Source: Kitasatospora atroaurantiaca
GTDB taxonomy: Bacteria; Actinomycetota; Actinomycetes; Streptomycetales; Streptomycetaceae
NCBI RefSeq assembly: GCF_007828955.1
Contig: NZ_VIVR01000001.1
Location: 2,232,001-2,296,000, forward strand
Direction of reading: 5' to 3'
Length of the DNA stretch: 64,000 nt
Shown piece by piece: positions 14,520-23,607 of the stretch. The notes below the pieces were generated by a model. That model did no database searches and had not been told where the DNA came from. It worked only from the letters and a program-made list of their open reading frames with translations. The stretch's first letter is position 1. Each line of letters begins with the position of its first letter. The translations under genes were made by a program, and so were the position numbers.

Positions 14520-14654
14520 CCGCGCAGTGTGGCACGCGTCGAGTCCGAGCGCAGTTTCCAGCCCCGAGGATCCCTCGTGCTCCCATGGGGCTGCCTACTT
14601 GGGCCGGGTACCCCTCCACCCGGCACCGCATCACCGTGCCCACCGGAGGAACTC

Positions 14655-15101
14655 ATGGCCGACCTCTGCTTCAACGTGGCCCTCGGCCGCCTCGCCTACT
14701 ATGCATCCCTTCCCGCCGCGAACGACGCCCTCATCGCCATCCCGTATGCCGCCTCCGGCCTCCCCTCGGACGCGACCCTGCGGGACTGCGCAACCGTCGC
14801 TGCGATCGCATCCGCAGGCGCCACCGAGCAGACCACCCTCGGCCGCAAGACCCTCAGCAGTGTCACCGTCACCGTCAACAACACGAACGACCGCGTTGAG
14901 CTCGACGCCGCTGACCTCTCCTGGACCGCCACGGCCGGAGCCGCAATCGCCGCGGTGGTCATCTGCTATGACCCCGACAGCACCGGCGGCGTCGACGCCG
15001 ACCTCGTCCCCCTCACGAAGCACGACGTCACGATGACGCCCGACGGCACCAACCTCTCACTGACGATCTCGGACTTCTGCCGCATCACCTCCGCCGCCTG
15101 A
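14655..15101 (+). CDS. Phage virion-associated protein (148 aa)
   Basis: 148 aa, Thr/Ala/Asp-rich with beta-strand-like segments (SVTVTVNNTNDRVELDAADLSW), the look of a phage surface or decoration protein. The ATG follows GGAGGA at 14645-14650. It is the first gene of the late operon and is followed 28 bases later by a larger virion-type gene. No enzymatic motif. Assigned from composition and position only. Confidence 0.5.
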   Translation: MADLCFNVALGRLAYYASLPAANDALIAIPYAASGLPSDATLRDCATVAAIASAGATEQTTLGRKTLSSVTVTVNNTNDRVELDAADLSWTATAGAAIAAVVICYDPDSTGGVDADLVPLTKHDVTMTPDGTNLSLTISDFCRITSAA

Positions 15102-15129
15102 CCGCCCTCCAGACCGAAGGGGGTGGCTG

Positions 15130-17178
15130 ATGGCGACCCGGTTCTGGCTGACCAACGCGGCAGCCCCCTACACACCCGCGACACGGCGCGGCGCCTGGGA
15201 CGTCGCCAGCGGCGAGGACGTGCAGCTGCTCGGCCGCAAGCCGCAGGGCTCGGCCGGCACGTCGTCCATCAACGTCGGCTCGACGTCCGCCGACCGGGAC
15301 GTCCTTCTCCACCGCTCGATCAGCGCCGGCGCGGTCAAGGCGGGCACGATCTCCGGCACGGTCGAGTGGACAATCGGCGTCAAGGAATCCAATGTCGACC
15401 TCAACGGCTTCTGGCACCTGCACGTCTACGTCACCAGCGGCGACACGGACACCCCGCGCGGCACCCTGCTGACTGACTACATCGGCAGCACGGAGTTCAC
15501 GACCACCGCGACCGGCATTGACCCGGGCGCCCAGACCGTCACCCCGGTCGCGATCCAGGTCGGCGACCGGATCGTCGTAGAGATCGGATACAGGGCGAAC
15601 GCCCTCGCAACGACGTACAACGCGACCGTCAACTACGGCAACACGGGTGGCACGGACCTTGCGGCCAGCGACACAGCGGTCACCACCGAGCCGGGCTGGG
15701 TGGAGTTCAGCGGCACCGACGGACTGTTCACCGCCGGATTCGGCACCCTCACCGACGCGTTCACCTCCTCGATCGATTCCAAGTGGACGAAGAGCGCTGG
15801 CGTCACGGCGACCGGCGGCCGTGCCCGGATCCCGACCACGACCACACTGGAGTCGCTGTACACCGCGACGGCGTACGAGATTCAGGGCACCAGCGCCGCC
15901 TTCCAGGTCCCGTCGGTCCCCGTGGCTGGGGGCGGCTCTGGGGTCAGCGTCGCCGCGTACTTGTCGGCCGGGCCGACGGTGTCCACGACCAACTTGGAGA
16001 TCGTCTACTCGCCGAACACGGGCAACTTGCAGTTCCGCAACAACGTCGGCGGATCCGACGCCTCCCCCACCAACATCACCTACGACTCCACCGCACACGC
16101 CTGGTGGCGCTTCCACGAAGCCGCCGGGTCCATCACCATGGACACCAGCCCCGACGGCGTCACCTGGACCACTAGGCGCACCATCAGCACCCTCACCCAA
16201 TGGATGCGCGTCGGCAACCAAATCCTCTACTTCGAATCCGTCCGGACGTCCGGCACCAACGACTTCGCCGAGATCGACAGCGTCAACGTCGTCGCTAACA
16301 CCACCATCGCGCTCAGCGCCGCGGGCAGCACCGAGACTGCTCAGCACCTGGCAGCCGCCAAGCAGCGCACCGCCGGGATCGCCGCTGGCATCGAGACGGC
16401 GCAGCGCCTCACCGGGGTGAAGCAGCGCACCGCCACCCTGGCCGCCGCCGTGGAGACCGCTCGGCACGTCGCCGGAACCAAGACTGCGGTCCTCGGCATC
16501 GCATACGCCACCGCCGCCACCCAGCACCCGGCCGCCGCCAAGACCCGGCAGCTCAACCCCGCCCAGGAACAAGCCTCCGCCGCCGGGCTCGTCGCCACCA
16601 AGACACGCGCCCTCTCCCCCGCCACAGCAACCGCGCAAGCCCAGCACCCCGCCGGCGCCAAACAGGCCCAGCTCGGCGCCGCCCGGCAGACCGCCACCAG
16701 CCAGACCCTCCTCACAGCCAAGACCCGATCGCTGGGCCGCGCCGCCGAGACGGAGAGCGCCCGCGTCCTGGCCGCTCCCGTCCCCGGCCTCACCCACGGC
16801 CTCGCCCTCACCGACCGCCCCGCAACCGCCTGGACCGCCAGCGCCGCCACCGCCGCCTGGGCCTGCACCGGAAGGACCGCCGCCGTGGACAGCCTCTCCA
16901 CCGAATACCTCGAAGTGGGCGTCACCTGGAGCCGTGGCGACCCCTCCACCTCCGCCGTGCAGATGGCCGTCGTGCCGCTCGGCCACGACCCGGCCGACAC
17001 CGACTGGCACACCGCGCAGTGGGACACCGATACGGCTGGACTCACAGTCGCCAAGCTTCTCGTTGGCCCCGACGGCGGGGCGCTGGCACCCACGCCCGGC
17101 CGCTACCGGGCGTGGGTGTCGATCGACGCCCCACCCGAGCACCCGGTGCTGTCCACTCCGCCATACGACATCAGCTGA
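15130..17178 (+). CDS. Large phage virion protein: lectin-like domain plus 20-residue repeats
   Basis: 682 aa. Residues about 1-195 are beta-rich (GTVEWTIGVKESNVDLNGFW). Residues about 200-395 resemble a concanavalin/laminin-G fold (AWWRFHEAAGSITMDTSPDG, with an unusually clear strand pattern). Residues 397-550 are seven to eight tandem 20-residue Ala/Thr/Lys-rich repeats of the type ETAxxLxxxKxRxxxLA. A C-terminal beta domain follows. The lectin-like fold suggests surface binding, for example a head fibre or receptor-contact protein. It sits upstream of the terminase genes, an unusual place for a tail fibre. Confidence 0.6.
   Translation: MATRFWLTNAAAPYTPATRRGAWDVASGEDVQLLGRKPQGSAGTSSINVGSTSADRDVLLHRSISAGAVKAGTISGTVEWTIGVKESNVDLNGFWHLHVYVTSGDTDTPRGTLLTDYIGSTEFTTTATGIDPGAQTVTPVAIQVGDRIVVEIGYRANALATTYNATVNYGNTGGTDLAASDTAVTTEPGWVEFSGTDGLFTAGFGTLTDAFTSSIDSKWTKSAGVTATGGRARIPTTTTLESLYTATAYEIQGTSAAFQVPSVPVAGGGSGVSVAAYLSAGPTVSTTNLEIVYSPNTGNLQFRNNVGGSDASPTNITYDSTAHAWWRFHEAAGSITMDTSPDGVTWTTRRTISTLTQWMRVGNQILYFESVRTSGTNDFAEIDSVNVVANTTIALSAAGSTETAQHLAAAKQRTAGIAAGIETAQRLTGVKQRTATLAAAVETARHVAGTKTAVLGIAYATAATQHPAAAKTRQLNPAQEQASAAGLVATKTRALSPATATAQAQHPAGAKQAQLGAARQTATSQTLLTAKTRSLGRAAETESARVLAAPVPGLTHGLALTDRPATAWTASAATAAWACTGRTAAVDSLSTEYLEVGVTWSRGDPSTSAVQMAVVPLGHDPADTDWHTAQWDTDTAGLTVAKLLVGPDGGALAPTPGRYRAWVSIDAPPEHPVLSTPPYDIS
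16318..16780 (+). repeat. Tandem 60-bp (20-residue) coding repeats
   Basis: Seven to eight diverged in-frame units of 20 codons, each ending near (K/R)xxxLxxA, within the virion protein at 15130. Divergence is high at the DNA level, so the array is old rather than a recent expansion. Confidence 0.6.
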
Positions 17179-17187
17179 GGAGCCAGG

Positions 17188-17355
17188 ATGGCCAGGAAGC
17201 AGCACACCGGATTCGTCAGTCGCGCGCAGTGGCGGCTCTTCTGGGCCTCCAAGAAGCTCCGACGATATGCGCACGACAAGGCCGTCGCGACTCCCGGCGG
17301 CCCCGTTGTCCGGTACCGGCGGCTCCCGGGCCGCAAGGGCGTCCGCCGCCGCTGA
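17188..17355 (+). CDS. Small basic phage protein (55 aa)
   Basis: 55 aa starting MARKQHTGFVSRAQWRLFWA, very rich in Arg and Lys, with a GAGGAGCCAGG ribosome site. Short proteins with a similar FVSRAQWRLF opening sit just before terminase genes in actinophages, as far as I recall; their function is unknown. A DNA-binding or head-assembly role would suit the charge. No metal ligands or HTH are seen. Confidence 0.6.
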   Translation: MARKQHTGFVSRAQWRLFWASKKLRRYAHDKAVATPGGPVVRYRRLPGRKGVRRR

Positions 17356-17416
17356 CGTTCGCAGCCTCCCGCTCCCCCCAGGCGATCATCTGCCCTGATC
17401 CGAGGGGAGCCCCGCC

Positions 17417-17878
17417 ATGCCCATCAGCCGCGCCAAGACAGCCGACATCCGCGACCGCCGTACCCGCCTCATCCGCATGAGGATCGCCGGCATCCCGTTC
17501 AAGGAGATCGCCGACGACCCGGCGTTCGACTACAAGGGAAGCGTCGGCAACGCGAAGAAGGACTTCACGCGCGCCATGCGCGAGACCGCCGCCGAGGAGA
17601 AGGAAGCCGCCGACACCTACCGGCAGCTGATGCTGGAGCGCCTCGACCACTATCTCGCCGCGCTCTCCGACCGGATCGATGCCGGTGAGCCGCGGGCCAT
17701 CGAGGTCGCCCTGCAGGTCGAGACGCAGCGCGCGAAGGTCACGGGCGCCTACGAGCCCGAGCGCATCGAGGCGACCGTCACGACGGTCAGCCCGGTGGAC
17801 GTGGAGCTCCGTGAGATGGTCAACGAGGCGAAGGCGCGGGTCGCCGCCGAGGAAGCCGCACTGCGAGGTGGGGCGTGA
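17417..17878 (+). CDS. Terminase small subunit-like protein
   Basis: 153 aa. The N-terminal half is a helix-turn-helix (LIRMRIAGIPFKEIADDPAF) of the kind that recognises pac/cos DNA. A long charged helix (ETAAEEKEAADTYRQLMLERL) for oligomer assembly follows, then a C-terminal tail that would contact the large subunit. The position just before the large terminase supports the call; sequence conservation of small terminases is always weak. Its stop overlaps the next start (GTGA). Confidence 0.65.
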   Translation: MPISRAKTADIRDRRTRLIRMRIAGIPFKEIADDPAFDYKGSVGNAKKDFTRAMRETAAEEKEAADTYRQLMLERLDHYLAALSDRIDAGEPRAIEVALQVETQRAKVTGAYEPERIEATVTTVSPVDVELREMVNEAKARVAAEEAALRGGA

Positions 17879-18333
17879 GCACGAGCCGGTACTTCTTCGA
17901 CTCCCTGGTGCCGTCCTGGCTGGGGGCCGATCCGGGCTACCGGGCCGCGCTGGGCCAGCACCTGCTGGGCCTGATGGCGCTGCAGGAGTACGAGCCGGTG
18001 TCCGAGCCCGCCGTGAGCGTCGCGCCGTGCGACATCGACCCACCGCCCGGGACGGTGCTGCTGCGAGTCGAGGTCCTGGTGGAGGAGTTCGACCTCGACA
18101 TGGGCGATGAGGAGCCCGTGGGGCAGTGGCTGGCCGAGCAGACCGATGAGCGCACCGTGCACTGCGTTCCGCTCGACGACGCCGTGTCCCACGACCTGAC
18201 CGACGACTGCCCGTGCGGGCCCCGATCCAGGCCCGAGGAGTGCCGAGACGGGAGCACGGGCTGGGTCGTCATCCACCATTCCCTCGACGGCCGCGAGTTG
18301 ACCGAGCCCGACCACGGCGCGTCCCCGGAGTAG
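17875..18333 (+). CDS. Hypothetical phage protein (152 aa)
   Basis: 152 aa, acidic, with a Cys-containing stretch CPCGPRSRPEEC near residues 104-115. It starts with a GTG overlapping the small-terminase stop and ends two bases before the GTG of the large terminase, so the three are tightly coupled. No recognised family. It could be an accessory packaging protein. Confidence 0.5.
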   Translation: MSTSRYFFDSLVPSWLGADPGYRAALGQHLLGLMALQEYEPVSEPAVSVAPCDIDPPPGTVLLRVEVLVEEFDLDMGDEEPVGQWLAEQTDERTVHCVPLDDAVSHDLTDDCPCGPRSRPEECRDGSTGWVVIHHSLDGRELTEPDHGASPE

Positions 18334-18335
18334 CC

Positions 18336-19886
18336 GTGATCGACGCCCTCACCCGGCCGCTCGACACCTACCTGGCCGGTCTCGACGGCGACACCTTCGA
18401 CCTCGCCAGGTACCTCGCCGAGCGGGTGCCCGACGTCCGCATGCTGGCGACCGCAGAGGGGCGCCGCACCCTGACGCGCCTCGACCCGCTGCTGTTCGGC
18501 CTCGTCTACCTGCGCCACCACCTGCGGGACAACGAGGGCAACGTCAGCTTCGGTGACGCACACCTCGACTGGTGCCGCGCCGCACGCGCATGGGTGCGCC
18601 CGCCGCGCACCCCGGCGGAGCAGCGGGACGCCTACGTCGCGCCGCGCAACACCGGCAAGTCGACGATGTGGTTCCTGATCCTGCCGATGTGGGCGGCCGC
18701 GCACGGCTTCATCCGCTTCATCGCCGCGTTCTCCGCCTCCGCTGCGCAGGCCGAGACGCACCTGTCCACGTTCAAGCAGGAACTCGCCACCAACGAGCGG
18801 ATCCAGGAGGACTACCCGGACCTGTGCGCCCCCGCGAAGCGCCCCTCCGGCGCGTCCGTCGCGGACACGCAGCGCATGTACGTGGCCGCGTCCGGGTTCG
18901 CGTTCGCGGCGCGCGGCATGGACTCCAGCTCGCTCGGCATGAAGGTCGGCGCGCACCGGCCGGACCTGCTGCTCCTCGACGACGTGGAGCCGGACGAGTC
19001 CTCGTACTCCGCGGACCAGGCCGGCAAGCGCCTGACCACGTTGAAGGACGCGATCCTCCCTCTCAACATCTACGCGCGCGTGGTGTTGGTGGGGACCGTC
19101 ACCATGCCCGGCTCGATCGTTCACCAGCTGGTCAAGCACGCCCGCGGTGTGGAGACAGCCGACTGGATTCGCGACGAGAGTTTCCGGGCGCACTACTCGG
19201 CGCCGATCATCCGTGGCGACGACGGCACCGAGCGGTCGATGTGGCCGGCGAAGTGGCCGCTGGGCTACCTCAAGAGCATCGAGCACACCCGGTCGTTCGC
19301 GAAGAACATGGCGAACGACCCGATGGGCATGGACGGCGACTACTGGTCGGCGGAGGACTTCCGGTACGGGGAGGACCCGCCCACGCACACGGTCCTCAGC
19401 ATCGACCCCGCGACCACCGCGAAGAGCACCTCCGACTTCACCGGCCTCGGAGTCGTCTCGTGGAGCGCCAAGGCACAGCGCTGCACCGTCCGCGCCGCGA
19501 TCCCCGTGAAGATCCCGCCCGGTGAGAAGCTGCGTGCCAGGGTCCTCGACGTTCTGGACGAGTTCCCGGAGATCGGGCTGATCATCATCGAGACGAACCA
19601 GGGCGGGGACACCTGGCTGGCGATCCTCCACGACATGCCGGTCAGGGTGAAGACCGTGACCCAGGACATCCCCAGAGAGGTCCGAGCCGCCAACGTCCTC
19701 GTCCACTACCAGCGCGGCCGAGTCCAACACGCCGGGCCACTGCGCGACCTGGAGGAGCAGATGGTCGCGTTCCCGAAGGCCCCCAATGACGACCTCGTGG
19801 ACTGCGTCGGATCCGCGATCGACCGGTTCATGCCGACCCGCGCGAAGAAGGCCGGCCCGAAGGCGGCAAGCCGCGGCTACGCCTGA
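18336..19886 (+). CDS. Terminase large subunit (DNA-packaging ATPase/nuclease)
   Basis: 516 aa from the GTG at 18336. The ATPase domain has a Walker A-like APRNTGKST (about residues 102-110), Walker B LLLLDDVEPDE (about 211-221) and a coupling-motif region VVLVGTVTMPG. The C-terminal RNase H-fold nuclease shows SIDPATT (about 355), an acidic IIIETNQGG and a final NDDLVD. These are the features of TerL, which cuts concatemers and pumps DNA into the procapsid. Length is normal. Upstream in-frame codons lie in the previous gene and are not used. Confidence 0.9.
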   Translation: MIDALTRPLDTYLAGLDGDTFDLARYLAERVPDVRMLATAEGRRTLTRLDPLLFGLVYLRHHLRDNEGNVSFGDAHLDWCRAARAWVRPPRTPAEQRDAYVAPRNTGKSTMWFLILPMWAAAHGFIRFIAAFSASAAQAETHLSTFKQELATNERIQEDYPDLCAPAKRPSGASVADTQRMYVAASGFAFAARGMDSSSLGMKVGAHRPDLLLLDDVEPDESSYSADQAGKRLTTLKDAILPLNIYARVVLVGTVTMPGSIVHQLVKHARGVETADWIRDESFRAHYSAPIIRGDDGTERSMWPAKWPLGYLKSIEHTRSFAKNMANDPMGMDGDYWSAEDFRYGEDPPTHTVLSIDPATTAKSTSDFTGLGVVSWSAKAQRCTVRAAIPVKIPPGEKLRARVLDVLDEFPEIGLIIIETNQGGDTWLAILHDMPVRVKTVTQDIPREVRAANVLVHYQRGRVQHAGPLRDLEEQMVAFPKAPNDDLVDCVGSAIDRFMPTRAKKAGPKAASRGYA

Positions 19887-19962
19887 TCGCGCGTTGCAGC
19901 CGCGTGAGGCGGCGTCCGTACCGTGATCGCGAATCCGGGGCCGGGCGATCAAGGAGGATGCG

Positions 19963-21537
19963 GTGACCGCGAGTACAGACCTGTGGGCGGGCATCACCGA
20001 ACTCAACTACACCCGGCCCGAGTACGACACGGCGCATGCCTACTACACCGGCCGCGTCAGCGAGGTCTTCAGCTCCGCCCGGGTGCGCCGCGCCCTGGAG
20101 CGGACCCACATGGGCCACCACCTGAACTACTGCAAGATCCCCGTCAACGCGGTCACCGACCGCCTCGAACTCGCAGCGGTCACCAGCACCGACCCGCTGG
20201 CCGCCAAAGTCCTCGACGCCCTCTGGGAGTTCAACAGCCTCGACCTGGAGGCCCCTAACGTCCACCGCCGCGCCGGGGAACTCGGCGACGCCTACATCAT
20301 CGCCGTGCCCATCGAGGACGAGAGCGGCAAGGTCACCGGCGTCGAGATGCACTACAACTCGCCGATGACGGTGCGGGTCTTCTACTCGGAGGAGAACCCC
20401 CGCGAGAAGGCGTTCGCGGTCAAGCGCTGGTGCGAGCGGTCCAGCCTCGGCGAGGTCGTCCGCGCCGAGGTGTACTACGACGACCGGACGCAGCGCTGGA
20501 CCACCGGCCCCGGGTCGAGCGGCCACAACGAGGCTGACTGGATGCACTGGCTCGCCGACCCCGTGGCCCCGGCCGAGGGGCAGGAACCGCCGCCAGCCGA
20601 CGACGCCTCGTGGGAGATCCCGAACAAGTCCGGCGAGATCCCGGTGTTCCACTTCAGGAGCGACCAGCCCTACGGCATCCCCGAGCACGAGGGCGCGTAC
20701 GGCTGCCAGGACGCCATCAACAAGCTGATCATCACGCACCTCTCGACCGTCGACTACCAGGCCTTCCCTCAGCGCTACGGCCTCACCGAAGCGATGACCA
20801 CCGACACCGGCGACCTGGACGCCTCCGACTTCGACGACGACGACTTCCCCGCCGACCCGGCGTCCGGCCCCACCGACTCCGGCGACGACTCCGACCTTAA
20901 GTCCGGGCCCGGCGAGATGTGGCTGCTCCGCGGCTACAAGGAGGTCGGCCAGTTCCAGGCCGCCAACCCCGGCGTCTTCTTCGACCCCGCCGCGTTCTAC
21001 ACCCGGGCGATGGCGACCCTCACCGACACCCCGCTGCGCCGCTTCGACACCACCGGGGGCGGCACTCACAACCCCTCCGGTGAGTCCCTGCGCCGCGACG
21101 AGGCACCGTTCGTGAAGAAGATCCGCAACAGGCAGCTGTCGTACGGCGCGACATGGAAGGACCTCTTCGGGTACTGCCTGCGCCTGTTCGGGATCACCGC
21201 GCCCGTGGATGTCCGCTGGGCAGCTGCCGCATCCGTCGACGACGAGGCCGGCTGGACCACCGCCGGTCTCAAGAGCAAGCTCGGAGTGCCTCAGCGGCAG
21301 CTGCTCCTGGAGGCGGGCTACACCGAGGAGCAGGTCACCGCATGGCTGGAGACCCCCACCGATGATGCCGCCGAGCTGAGCCGCCACCTCATGGACATCA
21401 GCGTCTTCTCCGAGATCGCCCAGCGCATCGGCACCGCCATCAGCCTCGGCGCCCTCGACGCGGCACAGGCCCAGGATCTCCTCAACCCGCTGATGGTCGC
21501 CCTCCTCGGGCAGCCCGAGACGGCCGCCGCGGCATGA
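19963..21537 (+). CDS. Portal protein (SPP1 gp6-like family)
   Basis: 524 aa. The opening (YYTGRVSEVFSSARVRRALE...LNYCKIPVNAVTDRLEL) is the signature start of the actinophage portal family. A Tyr/Trp-rich body and a helical C-terminus follow. Portals form the dodecameric ring at the capsid vertex through which DNA enters. The GTG follows AAGGAGG (19951-19957). Position between terminase and MuF genes confirms the call. Its stop overlaps the next ATG (ATGA). Confidence 0.88.
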   Translation: MTASTDLWAGITELNYTRPEYDTAHAYYTGRVSEVFSSARVRRALERTHMGHHLNYCKIPVNAVTDRLELAAVTSTDPLAAKVLDALWEFNSLDLEAPNVHRRAGELGDAYIIAVPIEDESGKVTGVEMHYNSPMTVRVFYSEENPREKAFAVKRWCERSSLGEVVRAEVYYDDRTQRWTTGPGSSGHNEADWMHWLADPVAPAEGQEPPPADDASWEIPNKSGEIPVFHFRSDQPYGIPEHEGAYGCQDAINKLIITHLSTVDYQAFPQRYGLTEAMTTDTGDLDASDFDDDDFPADPASGPTDSGDDSDLKSGPGEMWLLRGYKEVGQFQAANPGVFFDPAAFYTRAMATLTDTPLRRFDTTGGGTHNPSGESLRRDEAPFVKKIRNRQLSYGATWKDLFGYCLRLFGITAPVDVRWAAAASVDDEAGWTTAGLKSKLGVPQRQLLLEAGYTEEQVTAWLETPTDDAAELSRHLMDISVFSEIAQRIGTAISLGALDAAQAQDLLNPLMVALLGQPETAAAA

Positions 21538-22571
21538 GCGTCACCGCGGCGCAGCTCGCGGCGCTGGCGCAGGGCGCCCACTCTGACGAAGCGGCGGCGT
21601 TCGAGTCACGCATCGCGGACGAGGCGGCGGGCCGCGCCGATGAGCGCATGGCCGAGGCGCTCGCCTCTGCGGCCGCCCTGTGGGTGACGACGTTCGGGGA
21701 CCTCGACGCCCGCGGCTCGGGCAGTGCCCTGGCCGATCTCCTGCGCGCGGTCGCCGAGCGGGTGCAGCGAGCGCTCTCGGGCCTGGGGCGCCGCTCGCGC
21801 CGCATCCTGGCCGCGGCGATCCCCGAGGCATTGGCCCTCGGCGTCCGCCAGGCACAGGACTTCGCCCGCCGCGCCTCCGGCCACCGCGTCCACGCCGCCA
21901 CCGGCAGCGGCGCAGGCCCACTGGAGCGGACCCTGGACGCGGCCCGCGGCCTGCCGCGCATGGTCCGCGAGCAGCTCGACCGGGCCCTGCGTCTCCTCAC
22001 CCCGGAGGTCGTCGACGGCCGCACGTTCGCCGCTGTCGCCGCTGGCATGGGCGCCGCACGGTCCGCGATCTCCCGCGTCCGCGGCACCGTCGCCTGGGCC
22101 GTCCACGACGCCCTGAACACCGGCATCGGGTACGTCGCCCGCGCGCTGCGCCTTCGCCGTGTCTGGGTCGCCGAGTTCAACGCCTGCGTCCGGTGCCAGG
22201 CCTACGCCGGAGAGAGCGTCACCCTGCGCGGCACATTCAAGGGCGGCCAGTCCTGGGACCCCGCCCAGCGCCACGCCCCGGCGGCGCCGGTCGACGCGCC
22301 GCCGCTGCACATCCGCTGCCGCTGCCGGACCGCCCTCTGGTCCGAGCGGTGGCCGGTACGCGGCGAGTCCCTTCCCGACCTGCTGACACGTCAGGCCCGC
22401 GAGGCGGTCGGCAGGGGCTGGTCCCTACCCTCAGAGTCAGGCGCAGCCCGCCTGCGCGCCGCCCGCGCACTGCTCACCTCCGGCGAGCAGCTGCCGCCCG
22501 GGGTGGCGTCGGCCGCCCGCCGCGCGCTGCGCGAGGGCCGCTTCCCCTACCGCACGGCCGCCGCGATCTGA
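21534..22571 (+). CDS. MuF-like head morphogenesis protein
   Basis: 345 aa. A long helical N-terminal part precedes the MuF C-terminal domain at about residues 210-265: VWVAEFNACVRCQAYAG, then PPLHIRCRCRTALW. The Cys-Cys and HIRCRC pattern is the family hallmark. MuF proteins are minor head components attached to the portal and often injected with the DNA; some carry toxin domains, but here the protein ends in an Ala/Arg-rich helix with no known effector fold. ATGA-coupled to the portal gene. Confidence 0.85.
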   Translation: MSVTAAQLAALAQGAHSDEAAAFESRIADEAAGRADERMAEALASAAALWVTTFGDLDARGSGSALADLLRAVAERVQRALSGLGRRSRRILAAAIPEALALGVRQAQDFARRASGHRVHAATGSGAGPLERTLDAARGLPRMVREQLDRALRLLTPEVVDGRTFAAVAAGMGAARSAISRVRGTVAWAVHDALNTGIGYVARALRLRRVWVAEFNACVRCQAYAGESVTLRGTFKGGQSWDPAQRHAPAAPVDAPPLHIRCRCRTALWSERWPVRGESLPDLLTRQAREAVGRGWSLPSESGAARLRAARALLTSGEQLPPGVASAARRALREGRFPYRTAAAI

Positions 22572-22609
22572 TCACAGTCGTACCGCGCAGCGCAGCTACC
22601 GTCCCGGCC

Positions 22610-23479
22610 ATGACCGCTACCCCCGTGATGGAGGCCGCCGTGGACGCCCCGGTGATCGGTGCACCCGCACCCGCACGACCCAGCATCAGCCAGCCCCCGT
22701 GGGCCGTCCTCGGACACCGCGCGGACGGCCGCCCGATCCGCCCGATCGCGGGCGGCGCACCCGACGATGACGACACGGACGTCGATCTCGACGAGGACAC
22801 CGACCCCGACCCGGAGCCCGACGCCGACCCGGACGAGGACACCGACCCGGACGACACGGACGACACCGAGCCCGGGCCGGCCGCCGCCAAGCCGAAGCCC
22901 GGCCCGCGCAAGACCACCACACCCCAACCCGCCGCCGCGGCGGCCGCCGGTGAGGAGTGGACCCCGCCGTCCCGCGACGAGCACGAGCGGATGCGCCGCA
23001 CCCTGGCCGCCCGCAAGGCCGAGAAGCTCGACCTGCAACGGCAGCTGAACGAACTGCGCGCCAGGACCGCCGAGGCCGAGACCGAGTCGGAGAAGGCCAT
23101 CCGCGAAGCCGCCGAGCAGGGCGAGAAGAAGTTCAAGGCACCGCTCGTGCGCACCGCCGCCCGGGCCGCGCTCATCCAGGCCGGCGCACTCGCAGCCATC
23201 GACCCCTCCGACAAGGAGAAGGGCGAGGCCCGTATCCGCCGACTCCTCAAGCTCGTCGACATGGACGACGTCTCGGTGGACTCCGACACCGGGGAGGTCC
23301 TCGGCCTGGAGGACCAGATCGAGGCCATGCAGGCCGACTATCCCGAGCTGTTCGCGAAGCCTGCCCCGGAGCCCCAGAAGCTCAAGCCGCGGCCGACTGC
23401 CGCGCCGAAGAACCCGGCACCCGAGAAGCCGAAGCCGAGCTGGGAGCGTCACGCCGCTTCCGCGTTGAGGCAGAGCTGA
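22610..23479 (+). CDS. Capsid scaffolding protein
   Basis: 289 aa with typical scaffold design. A disordered Pro/Asp/Thr-rich acidic segment (about 48-110, with repeated DPDPEPD-like units) is followed by a long coiled coil (RMRRTLAARKAEKLDLQRQL...EKAIREAAEQGE) and a basic C-terminus (KPKPSWERHAA) that would bind the capsid protein. It lies directly before the capsid gene. The ATG at 22610 lacks a clear ribosome site; the ATG at 22628 is a possible alternative. Confidence 0.8.
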   Translation: MTATPVMEAAVDAPVIGAPAPARPSISQPPWAVLGHRADGRPIRPIAGGAPDDDDTDVDLDEDTDPDPEPDADPDEDTDPDDTDDTEPGPAAAKPKPGPRKTTTPQPAAAAAAGEEWTPPSRDEHERMRRTLAARKAEKLDLQRQLNELRARTAEAETESEKAIREAAEQGEKKFKAPLVRTAARAALIQAGALAAIDPSDKEKGEARIRRLLKLVDMDDVSVDSDTGEVLGLEDQIEAMQADYPELFAKPAPEPQKLKPRPTAAPKNPAPEKPKPSWERHAASALRQS

Positions 23480-23607
23480 TCACCCGCCGTACCGTCTGAC
23501 CCAGCCACCCGGTGATCGGGACCGGCTGAACGTCCGCCCGAGGCGCCCGTGATGGGGCCCGAGCCACCACCTCCGCTCACCCCATCACCCGCCCTGGAGG
23601 GCACCCC

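Noticed and set aside
15085-17274. A 729-codon minus-strand frame
   Set aside because: Antisense shadow of the virion protein at 15130, with Gly/Ala/Val-biased composition and no start region.
17937-20006. A 689-codon minus-strand frame
   Set aside because: Antisense to the terminase genes; composition is typical of GC-rich shadow frames.
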